Below are positions 1 to 5,529 of a DNA stretch of 6,001 bases, piece by piece (the stretch's first letter is position 1; every line of letters starts with the position of its first letter). The notes below the pieces were generated by a model. It worked only from the letters and a program-made list of their open reading frames with translations, was not told where the DNA came from and searched no databases. The stretch is from Gammaproteobacteria bacterium. Its GTDB lineage: Bacteria > Pseudomonadota > Gammaproteobacteria > UBA9214. Made by a program: the position numbers and the translations under genes. The DNA is taken from positions 1 to 6,001 of the forward strand of contig DAOVYA010000104.1 of assembly GCA_030635865.1 (NCBI GenBank), read 5' to 3'.

Positions 1-75
1 CGCAAAGCTAAAGCCTACTGTAATAAAATCCATATTAATATTTCTCTTTGCGGGCTTGGCGTCTTTGCAAGAGAA
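1..75. repeat. Inverted-repeat element, copy 1 (truncated by window edge)
   Basis: This stretch matches the element at 1554-1637 in the same orientation. Bases 1-7 (CGCAAAG) correspond to 1574-1580. The AT-rich core at 8-42 aligns without gaps to 1581-1615 at about 25 of 35 identical bases, by eye. The right arm at 46-74 contains GGCGTCTTTGCAAGAGA, close to GGCGTCTTTGCGAGA in copy 2. The left arm is cut off by the window edge. The right arm here is longer and would pair with the complete left arm seen in copy 2, so each copy preserves a part of the element the other has lost. It lies about 28 bp past the exonuclease stop. No coding capacity was seen, which suggests a non-autonomous MITE/REP-like repeat. 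Confidence 0.7.
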
Positions 76-102
76 ATTACGGTGTTAATAGTTGTTAATA
101 AT

Positions 103-873
103 TTACTGCCAGTTCTGCAGAAACTCATCCAGGTGCGGCTTGTTTTCTGCCGCCAGCTCAGTGCGCACCTGTTCACAGACCTGCTCGTACCGGCTGGCGC
201 TGATGTGACCACGGATCAATTCAAAGCGCTGATAGACCAGGTAGGTATTCAGCACATCGGTTTCACAGTAATTACGGATCCCCTCGATATCGCCTGCCTG
301 GAAGTTGTCCCAGACCTTGCTGCCGTCCATGCCCATCTTGCCCGGGAAACCCAGTAGCGTGGCCACCTGGTCCAGTTTCGCCGTTGCACGTGGCTGATAG
401 CCGGCCAGCACATCCATGACATCGGTGTGCCTTTCGTGAAAGCGGGACAGGTAGTTATTCCACTTGAAGTTCTTGTCATCGCCGCCGGTATCCCAGTAGC
501 GCGGGGCAGCCACACCGTGCAACAGGCTACGGTAATGAATCACGGGCAAATCAAAGCCCGAACCGTTCCAGGACACCAGCGTGGGCGTATAGCGGTCAAT
601 GCCGTCGAAGAAGCGTTGCAGCAACTCTTTTTCAGGAGAATCCGGGTCGCCCAGTGACCAGACCTTGAACGCATCACGTGTGTGCAGGACGATGGAAATG
701 GCCACGATGCGGTGCAGGTGGTGGCGCAAGAAATCGGACCCGCCGGTCTCCTCGGCACGCTTGTGGAACATAACCCGGCCAACATCCCTGTCGTCGAGGT
801 CTACCAGGTCATACAATTTCCTGCCGGCCTCAACATCGGGGACGGTTTCAATATCAAAGACAAATATGTTCAT
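103..873 (-). CDS. DEDDy-type 3'-5' exonuclease, PolB-exonuclease-like (COG3298/PF10108 type)
   Basis: Predicted metal-dependent 3'-5' exonuclease of 256 residues, related to the proofreading domain of family B DNA polymerases but lacking a polymerase domain. All three DEDDy motifs are visible. ExoI is FDIET, with D7 and E9. ExoII is WNGSGFD, with N103 and D108. ExoIII is YCETD, with Y202 and D206 in the Y-x3-D spacing that defines the DEDDy class. A conserved TDVMDVL segment sits near residue 151. Length is normal for the family and no signal peptide is present, so it should be cytoplasmic. The ATG lies 24 bp past the ydbL stop and has only a weak AAGAA-like ribosome site, which fits the last gene of an operon. 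The cellular role of these stand-alone enzymes is poorly defined; DNA repair or nucleic-acid end processing is inferred. Family assignment is secure, substrate is not. Confidence 0.92.
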   Translation of the reverse strand: MNIFVFDIETVPDVEAGRKLYDLVDLDDRDVGRVMFHKRAEETGGSDFLRHHLHRIVAISIVLHTRDAFKVWSLGDPDSPEKELLQRFFDGIDRYTPTLVSWNGSGFDLPVIHYRSLLHGVAAPRYWDTGGDDKNFKWNNYLSRFHERHTDVMDVLAGYQPRATAKLDQVATLLGFPGKMGMDGSKVWDNFQAGDIEGIRNYCETDVLNTYLVYQRFELIRGHISASRYEQVCEQVRTELAAENKPHLDEFLQNWQ

Positions 874-897
874 GCGGAGAAATTCTTTACTTCAAAT

Positions 898-1488
898 TTA
901 CTTTTGCTTCCAGCTGCCACCCTTGTCCATATACCACCAGCCACTGTGCGCATTATCCACCCAGCGCCGTGCAAATGTGGTACGGATCTCGGCTTCCCAT
1001 TCCGGGTGTGAGTTGGCCTTTGCGATCTCGGCATACAGGGCGGAACGATCACGGTTCTCTTTCGAGACAAGGTTCTTCACGTTGTTGCGGTCCTTCAATG
1101 GCACCAGTTTCTGATCACGGATCTGCAGTTGGCCCTTGTTCGTGATACCGACAGCACCGGAGGAGTAATACGGCGCGAGTTGCTGGTGACGTTTTTCCAT
1201 ACCGGCCTTGAGCTGGCGTATCGCCGGTGTGTCCACGGAGAGGTCTGCCGCGGCGTGGGCCGGCGCAATAAACCAGTCAAGCACACGATTCCCCTGCTGC
1301 ACGGGCCAGGCTTCAAAATAGTTGAAAGATTGCGGCTCTGTGCCTGGCTGCTCTTCCCCATATACATCCCTGATAATGCGATCAGCGGCCCTCTCGGCAG
1401 CCTCTGCCGGAAAGTAAACATTGATCGTGACACAGGCCATGACGAACAGGGCCAGCACCAGGGCCATCGGTATGCGTAAAGTTTTCAT
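898..1488 (-). CDS. ydbL: YdbL-like DUF1318 lipoprotein
   Basis: Predicted lipoprotein of 196 residues with a C-terminal DUF1318 (YdbL) domain. Residues 1-18 form a signal peptide ending VMAC, with lipidation at C19. Residue +2 is Val rather than Asp, which predicts outer-membrane sorting. Next comes TINVYFPAEAAERAADRII (21-39), a signature I associate with long DUF1318 proteins, then a linker. The DUF1318 part runs from about 84 to the end and finishes WWYMDKGGSWKQK, like the GKWLRK ending of E. coli YdbL. E. coli YdbL is only about 108 residues, periplasmic and not a lipoprotein, so this protein is nearly twice as long. In E. coli YdbL supports the YdbH-YnbE intermembrane lipid bridge, and the ydbH neighbour here supports the same pathway. 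The start is fixed by a strong Shine-Dalgarno site. An APAHAAAD segment (75-82) resembles a second signal-peptidase site. Confidence 0.85.
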   Translation of the reverse strand: MKTLRIPMALVLALFVMACVTINVYFPAEAAERAADRIIRDVYGEEQPGTEPQSFNYFEAWPVQQGNRVLDWFIAPAHAAADLSVDTPAIRQLKAGMEKRHQQLAPYYSSGAVGITNKGQLQIRDQKLVPLKDRNNVKNLVSKENRDRSALYAEIAKANSHPEWEAEIRTTFARRWVDNAHSGWWYMDKGGSWKQK

Positions 1489-1494
1489 CTCAAG

Positions 1495-1502
1495 ACCTCC
1501 TT
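1495..1502 (-). promoter_or_regulatory. Strong Shine-Dalgarno site of ydbL
   Basis: On the minus strand the sequence reads AAGGAGGT followed by six bases and ATG. This is a full-consensus ribosome binding site and clearly fixes the ydbL start at 1488. It contrasts with the weak sites before ydbH and the exonuclease gene, suggesting that ydbL is translated independently despite the repeat-containing gap upstream. Confidence 0.9.
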
Positions 1503-1553
1503 TTCACAGCAAAAGTATCCAACATTAACCAGTGCCCATCCTGGAAGAATAAC

Positions 1554-1637
1554 TCTCGCCAAGACGCAAAGATCGCAAAGTTATAACTTACTGTTATCAA
1601 AAGCATACTAAAATTCTTTCCTGGCGTCTTTGCGAGA
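1554..1637. repeat. Inverted-repeat element, copy 2 (complete), between ydbH and ydbL
   Basis: The left arm at 1554-1580 begins TCTCGCCAAGACGCAAAG. The right arm at 1616-1637 ends GGCGTCTTTGCGAGA, whose reverse complement TCTCGCAAAGACGCC matches the left arm at 13 of 15 positions. Between them is a 35-bp AT-rich core that aligns with the core of the copy at 1-75. Length is about 84 bp and there is no open reading frame. It occupies most of the gap between the ydbH stop and the ydbL start, so it would be transcribed within the operon and could fold into a long hairpin in the mRNA. I infer a dispersed, non-autonomous repeat family. No target-site duplication was clear. Confidence 0.75.
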
Positions 1638-1657
1638 AAAATATTGATGTTGATGGA

Positions 1658-1714
1658 CGTACAATAACTAACGAACCCGGGCGGCCAAGGTTAACACGTT
1701 CGCCTTATTGTACG
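1658..1714. repeat. Inverted repeat straddling the ydbH stop codon
   Basis: CGTACAATAA at 1658-1667 is perfectly complementary in reverse to TTATTGTACG at 1705-1714. Inner bases CGAAC (1672-1676) and GTTCG (1698-1702) extend the pairing after a small unpaired bulge, leaving a loop of about 21 bases. The right arm covers the last three codons and stop of ydbH. There is no T-run after the stem on the minus strand, so it is not a standard intrinsic terminator. It could slow 3' mRNA decay or attenuate transcription between ydbH and ydbL. Confidence 0.5.
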
Positions 1715-3714
1715 ACTACATCCTGTTCCCCTGTGACTGCCGCAATTTGTGAAACCAGGCTGTCCCAGTCAACCCGATCTGCAAAACCAATGACGTCCAG
1801 TCGTGGCGGTATAAATCGCCCCTTGACCAGGTAATAGCCGTTCACAGTCGGCTCTACCCCGCCCATGGCACAGACTCCATTCTCGAGCCGACAGCGAATT
1901 CCAAGCCGTTCATAGGGAAAGTCCTCGAAGAAACGCAGAAAACTGCGTGACAGGGCACCACCGATCCCGGCCCCGCCAATACTGGAGATATTATCCACGG
2001 CCTTCTGGCTGATACGATGCCGCGAATCATCCCCTTCCGGTGTTGCAAACTCTGCATCAAAGGCAACCGGCCGCCACGATTCCATCTGCAGGCCATCGAT
2101 CCTGCCATCCAGGGCTCCTTCGATTTTACCAAACGAAAATGTACGGGTCAGTGTTTCCAGGTCGATATTCACCGCCCGTGCATCCACCCAAAGTCGCGGG
2201 ACCACACCAAAAGGCTGTTCCAGTCGCAGGTTGCGCAGCGTCACATCTCCACCGAAGACACGCACCAGTAATACACCTCCCGCTTCCAGGTTCCCCGCCT
2301 CGTAGCGCACATCCGGAATGACCCCTGACAACTTGCCGGAGAATTCCGGCCAACCGAGTGCCTGGGTCAGCAGCTTCATGGAAACCGGGGTCATGAAGCC
2401 ATCCACTTCCCAACGTAATGGTTTATCTTCACCATACGCAAGGTTAAATGAATCAATCTGCAACGCACCATCGAGCACCGGGAGTTGTGCTGCCTCCTGT
2501 AAACGCACGTAACCGCTACCGGATTCTGCTGCAATCCTGGCTGGCCCCAGGCCAATCCGGTAGACATGGCCGCCCGCCCACTGCACTTCAGACTGCTCGG
2601 CCACGCCTGAATCAGACCAGCGAATCCTGGCCAATAGGTTTTCCAGTCCGAACAGGCCCTCCCGGTCATCCAGTGACAAGCCCTGCAAATCCAGCGATAA
2701 ATTTTGGAGTGCGCCGTCCTGCAACGTTAATCCGCCGCTGGCCTGGCCTGAGATTTGCAGGTCGCCCAACGCTGACCCGGTCAGCCAGGGCTGCATATAG
2801 GTATCGTATAAAGACGGAAATACGGCGTCGCTGATTTCGATCTGCATGGACTCGGTCTTGACGGTCGGGCCAAAAGAAAAACGGCCACTGCCCCGCAAGT
2901 CCACACTACCCGGGTGATGATATTCGAACGCATGCACGACCAGCCGCCGGGTGTTTCCCTGCCAATCCAGCCTGGCTGTTGCCCGAATCGGCTGCGAAGG
3001 GACAACCAGATAGACCGGATCAATATACAAGCCGCCCCGGTGCCCGGTCATATCCAGTGCCAGCTGCCATCCCGATGCGGCAGGCCGTGCATCAACAACA
3101 AGCGCGATGTCCAGGTCCTCACCCGCAACCGTCCCCCCGGCATCGGTGAATTCCTGCGCCTTCAGGCGCAGTTCCATGTCTGCCCTGAGCAGTTGCGGGC
3201 CGGTACCCCGCAGACTGGCAGAAACCGCAATGTGGCCGTTACTCTCAAGTACCGGAATGGCGCTGCCGGCTGCAGCCAACTGTGCCGTGACCTTCTCCAG
3301 CGGCAATCGGGCGCCCTTTATTGTCACATCCCAGTTCGCGCCCTCGGGATGATAACGAAAGGAAACACGCATGGTTTGCCTGCCATACTCACTGGAGCGC
3401 AGTCTGAGATGGGCGTCAGGACAGTGTATGTCCCTGGTATTCAGTACCGCGCGCTCGCATAACAGGTCCAGGTCTGACAACTGGCCTGGTAGCACATGCA
3501 AGCTGACCGAATCGGTACTTAAATGCAGCCGCACATGCGACTCATCCAGCCAGCCAACTTGAACAACCACATTGCGCGCCGACCACCCGGAGCCTTCGAG
3601 GGTTCCCAGTTTCAAACCAACCGAGTCGTAGGCAAAACCGTGCAGACTGCCGAATACCAGCAGACCCAGGGCAAGCAGTAAGGCAGAAACACCCCGTCTG
3701 CTCGGAAAGGTCAT
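1705..3714 (-). CDS. ydbH: YdbH-like AsmA-superfamily intermembrane phospholipid transport protein
   Basis: Predicted inner-membrane-anchored periplasmic protein of 669 residues. E. coli YdbH, a member of the AsmA-like group with TamB and YhdP, forms a hydrophobic groove that moves phospholipids toward the outer membrane. Old annotations call its C-terminal domain 'dicarboxylate transport'. A hydrophobic N-terminal segment (about 9-28, VSALLLALGLLVFGSL) serves as anchor or signal. The body is rich in short alternating hydrophobic beta-strand patterns typical of these repetitive beta-taco proteins. The C-terminal domain is the most family-specific part: FGKIEGALDGRIDGLQ, then RISQKAVDNISSIGG (about 567-581), SRSFLRFFEDFPYERLG and NGYYLVKG. 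It is shorter than E. coli YdbH (about 880 residues), so the groove may be shorter. The ATG follows the cysM TGA directly with only a weak ribosome site, implying translational coupling. No ynbE follows it. Confidence 0.83.
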   Translation of the reverse strand: MTFPSRRGVSALLLALGLLVFGSLHGFAYDSVGLKLGTLEGSGWSARNVVVQVGWLDESHVRLHLSTDSVSLHVLPGQLSDLDLLCERAVLNTRDIHCPDAHLRLRSSEYGRQTMRVSFRYHPEGANWDVTIKGARLPLEKVTAQLAAAGSAIPVLESNGHIAVSASLRGTGPQLLRADMELRLKAQEFTDAGGTVAGEDLDIALVVDARPAASGWQLALDMTGHRGGLYIDPVYLVVPSQPIRATARLDWQGNTRRLVVHAFEYHHPGSVDLRGSGRFSFGPTVKTESMQIEISDAVFPSLYDTYMQPWLTGSALGDLQISGQASGGLTLQDGALQNLSLDLQGLSLDDREGLFGLENLLARIRWSDSGVAEQSEVQWAGGHVYRIGLGPARIAAESGSGYVRLQEAAQLPVLDGALQIDSFNLAYGEDKPLRWEVDGFMTPVSMKLLTQALGWPEFSGKLSGVIPDVRYEAGNLEAGGVLLVRVFGGDVTLRNLRLEQPFGVVPRLWVDARAVNIDLETLTRTFSFGKIEGALDGRIDGLQMESWRPVAFDAEFATPEGDDSRHRISQKAVDNISSIGGAGIGGALSRSFLRFFEDFPYERLGIRCRLENGVCAMGGVEPTVNGYYLVKGRFIPPRLDVIGFADRVDWDSLVSQIAAVTGEQDVVVQ

Positions 3715-4605
3715 TCAGGCAGGAAAAACTCCGGTCGAGAGATAGCGGTCACCGCGGTCACAGATAATGGTCACGATAACTGCATTCTCTACCTGTTTCG
3801 AGAGCGACAATGCTGCAGCGACCGCACCCCCTGAAGAAACACCGGCAAAAATTCCTTCCTGCGCAGCCAGTGCCAGTGTCGTCCTTTCCGCATCGGCCTG
3901 GTTCACTTCCATAGTGCGGTCAACGCGGTCGGCATCGTAGATAGCAGGCAAATAGGCCTTCGGCCAGCGCCGGATACCCGGGATAGATGCCCCTTCCGCG
4001 GGCGTCACGCCAATGATCTCGATTTCCGGGTTCTGTTCCTTCAAAAATTTCGAGACCCCCATGATGGTGCCCGTGGTACCCATGGCACTGACGAAATGGG
4101 TAATGCCACCGTTGGTGTCACGCCATATCTCCGGGCCGGTTCCTTCATAATGTGCAAGCGGGTTATCCGGGTTGGAAAACTGGTCAAGCACCTTGCCCTG
4201 GCCAAGCCCTTCCATCTGCTTGGCCAGGTCACGGGCCCCTTCCATGCCGGATTCTTTACTCACCAGTACAAACTCGGCACCAAATGCCTTCATAACCGCA
4301 CAGCGTTCGGCGCTCATGTGTTGCGGCATAATCAGCACCATCCGATAACCCTGCATCGCTGCTGCCATCGCCAGTGCAATCCCGGTATTCCCGCTGGTCG
4401 CCTCGATCAGGGTGTCGCCCGGCTTGATATCACCGCGCGCCTCTGCGCGTTTGATCATGCTCAGCGCCGGACGGTCCTTGACAGAACCGGCTGGATTATT
4501 ACCCTCCAGCTTTACCAGCAGGGTGTTGCTGGTATCACCCGGCAAGCGCTGTAAACGCACAAGGGGTGTATTTCCAACTGTTGATTCCAATGTTTGATAG
4601 GCCAT
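3715..4605 (-). CDS. cysM: Cysteine synthase B (O-acetylserine sulfhydrylase B)
   Basis: PLP-dependent cytoplasmic enzyme of 296 residues that makes cysteine from O-acetylserine and sulfide. The CysM isozyme can also use thiosulfate to give S-sulfocysteine. K43 in NPAGSVKDRP is the expected PLP lysine. TSGNTG (70-75) is the substrate-binding loop, GTTGT (176-180) the phosphate loop, and SSGG (257-260) follows the usual pattern near the pyridine ring. GIRRWPKAYLP and the C-terminal IICDRGDRYLSTGVF are typical of CysM rather than CysK. Length matches the family (about 300). The start is supported by AAGGAAG at 4613-4619, seven bases upstream. It is the first gene of the minus-strand block and its stop abuts the ydbH start. 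The ydbH link has no obvious metabolic logic. In Pseudomonas aeruginosa cysM lies near gacS, rlmD and relA. Confidence 0.96.
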   Translation of the reverse strand: MAYQTLESTVGNTPLVRLQRLPGDTSNTLLVKLEGNNPAGSVKDRPALSMIKRAEARGDIKPGDTLIEATSGNTGIALAMAAAMQGYRMVLIMPQHMSAERCAVMKAFGAEFVLVSKESGMEGARDLAKQMEGLGQGKVLDQFSNPDNPLAHYEGTGPEIWRDTNGGITHFVSAMGTTGTIMGVSKFLKEQNPEIEIIGVTPAEGASIPGIRRWPKAYLPAIYDADRVDRTMEVNQADAERTTLALAAQEGIFAGVSSGGAVAAALSLSKQVENAVIVTIICDRGDRYLSTGVFPA

Positions 4606-4784
4606 CCCGGATCTTCCTTCATCTCATGTGCATGTACAGATTGTATACCCAGGAACAGGAATTATCAGACAATAGATAACAGGATTGACTGACACGGGCA
4701 ACATGGCCGGGCATCCGTTGTTCGATTACCATGGCAGGGACAGCGCACGCCACGCATATTGCATAAATACAGGGGGATTGAGGC
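4606..4784. promoter_or_regulatory. Divergent intergenic region with weak candidate cysM promoter
   Basis: This gap separates cysM (minus) from the Hpt gene (plus) and should carry promoters for both. The best minus-strand candidate is TATACA (4642-4647) with TTGTCT (4667-4672), but the 19-bp spacing is long. TTATC (4662-4666) and GATAA (4675-4679) form a small dyad over that -35. On the plus strand TTGACT (4685-4690) is a good -35 but has no -10 at a usable distance. A 66-codon minus-strand frame crosses this region but overlaps both genes' start signals and resembles nothing known, so it is not called. The cysM ribosome site is at 4613-4619. Confidence 0.3.
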
Positions 4785-5219
4785 ATGGAAGGAATCCACC
4801 CGTTCAGACACCTCTTCAAAGCGATCAGGGGCTATCTGCACAGTCTTCGGGAGCGCTTCTCATCAACGGAAGCACCAGCCACCCCCGTGGCACCGCCACT
4901 ACCCGAAGATGACCTGGAACTCGATGAGCGGCTGCGTTCGTTCCCGGGTGAGATGTTTGCACGCCTGTTGATTGAATTACCCACTCACCGCAGCAACATT
5001 GCTGATGCCTACGAGGCCGGGGACATGGGCTGCCTGCGGAACAATGTCCACCAGTTGCTCGGGGGCGCTACCTACTGCGATGCACCGGAACTGACCACCG
5101 GCCTGCGTGAATTGCGACTGGCACTAAAGACGGGGGATCCGCAGACCATCCGGTTTTATTACCTGCGCGCCATTGATGTGATCGATGCCACCCTGAGATA
5201 CAGCGGCTACCGTGGTTAG
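4785..5219 (+). CDS. Stand-alone Hpt phosphotransfer protein, BarA/GacS-type
   Basis: Predicted histidine-containing phosphotransfer protein of 144 residues. Residues 1-45 are a basic, possibly amphipathic segment (FRHLFKAIRGYLHSLRERF) followed by a proline-rich linker. The Hpt four-helix domain spans about 48-142. H89 in VHQLLGGATYC is the predicted phospho-acceptor, in the H-x-L-x-G context. The stretch HQLLGGATYCDAPEL closely resembles the Hpt of BarA (HKLHGSCCYSGVP type), more than generic HxLKGSA modules. No kinase, receiver or membrane segment is present, so it would shuttle phosphate between a hybrid kinase and a response regulator encoded elsewhere. AGGGGG lies eight bases before the ATG. 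It is transcribed away from cysM and converges with the d1 gene. It could instead be a detached C-terminus of an ancestral BarA. Domain call is firm; the partner is unknown. Confidence 0.82.
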   Translation: MEGIHPFRHLFKAIRGYLHSLRERFSSTEAPATPVAPPLPEDDLELDERLRSFPGEMFARLLIELPTHRSNIADAYEAGDMGCLRNNVHQLLGGATYCDAPELTTGLRELRLALKTGDPQTIRFYYLRAIDVIDATLRYSGYRG

Positions 5220-5339
5220 CTTGTTTCCACCAACAAAACTCTCGCAAAATGGCGTGTGTTTACCTTCATCGTGTTCATGATTCGAGTTGCTCCGGATTAA
5301 TAGCTGTAATTGAATGACCGTTTGCACTATATAACCTGC

Positions 5340-5362
5340 CGTTCGCATAAATTATACGAACG
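5340..5362. promoter_or_regulatory. Near-perfect 23-bp palindrome, operator-like
   Basis: CGTTCG (5340-5345) and CGAACG (5357-5362) flank an AT-rich centre at position 5351. Eleven pairs are possible and only one (5346 with 5356) is mismatched. The odd length and AT-rich core resemble a binding site for a dimeric regulator such as a TetR-type protein more than an RNA hairpin. A consensus -10 hexamer TATAAT is present on the minus strand at 5351-5356, inside the palindrome, but no good -35 was found at the proper distance. The regulator and target are unknown. Confidence 0.5.
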
Positions 5363-5396
5363 ACGTATTCTGGCCGGAATCGCCATTCCCTGACCT

Positions 5397-5413
5397 GCCC
5401 GGCATACCCGGGC
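5397..5413. repeat. GC-rich short hairpin
   Basis: GCCCGG (5397-5402) and CCGGGC (5408-5413) give a six-pair, all-GC stem with a five-base loop. No T-run follows on either strand. It is a plausible 3'-end structure for one of the converging transcripts, but not a proven terminator. Confidence 0.4.
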
Positions 5414-5442
5414 GGAGCCTGTATCAGTCACTATTGCCGAGC

Positions 5443-5460
5443 GGGAACTGGATCAGTCCC
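5443..5460. repeat. Short hairpin with one bulge
   Basis: GGGAACTG (5443-5450) and CAGTCCC (5454-5460) pair over seven positions with one bulged A and a three-base loop. It is part of the dyad cluster between the Hpt and d1 genes and has no T-run beside it. Confidence 0.35.
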
Positions 5461-5484
5461 TTGCGTGACAGTCTGCTGGTTCCC

Positions 5485-5503
5485 ATCACAGAATAGCCGT
5501 GAT
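5485..5503. repeat. Short hairpin 27 bp past the d1-propeller stop
   Basis: ATCAC (5485-5489) pairs with GTGAT (5499-5503), and inner bases add a C-G pair and, in the minus-strand RNA, a G-U wobble. This gives a seven-pair stem with a five-base loop. Its place just after the minus-strand d1 gene suits a 3'-end structure, but there is no T-run after it. Confidence 0.3.
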
Positions 5504-5529
5504 ATATGCCGCCCATCAAGTTATGAACG

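Larger units (their letters stand above)
5220..5529. other. Convergent intergenic region without a gene
   Basis: This 310-bp stretch lies between the ends of the Hpt gene (plus) and the d1-propeller gene (minus). No frame in it looks like a protein. It contains a 23-bp palindrome (5340-5362) and three shorter dyads (5397-5413, 5443-5460, 5485-5503), none followed by a clear T-run on either strand. The CTCTCGCAAAATGGCG at 5241-5256 has a faint similarity to the repeat arm at 1554 but is too short to call. A small RNA cannot be excluded, but no convincing promoter was found. Confidence 0.6.

Noticed and set aside
1..1640. CRISPR-like array from the recurring CGCAAAG/GACGC units
   Set aside because: There are only two elements more than 1.4 kb apart, each an inverted repeat with a conserved core, and no regular spacers.
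2448..2834. Long plus-strand frames opposite ydbH (for example 2448-2834 and 2914-3462)
   Set aside because: They are antisense shadows in a GC-rich gene; composition (many Arg/Pro) and lack of motifs argue against coding.
4619..4819. 66-codon minus-strand frame upstream of cysM
   Set aside because: It overlaps the start of the Hpt gene and the cysM ribosome site, has no ribosome site of its own that I can see, and its product resembles nothing known.
5241..5256. Third copy of the CGCAAAG-type repeat
   Set aside because: Only a short stretch (CTCTCGCAAAATGGCG) is similar, with no core and no second arm; likely chance.
5310..5335. Plus-strand promoter for a small RNA (TTGAAT with TATAAC)
   Set aside because: The spacing is only 14 bp, too short for a standard sigma-70 promoter, and no intrinsic terminator follows.
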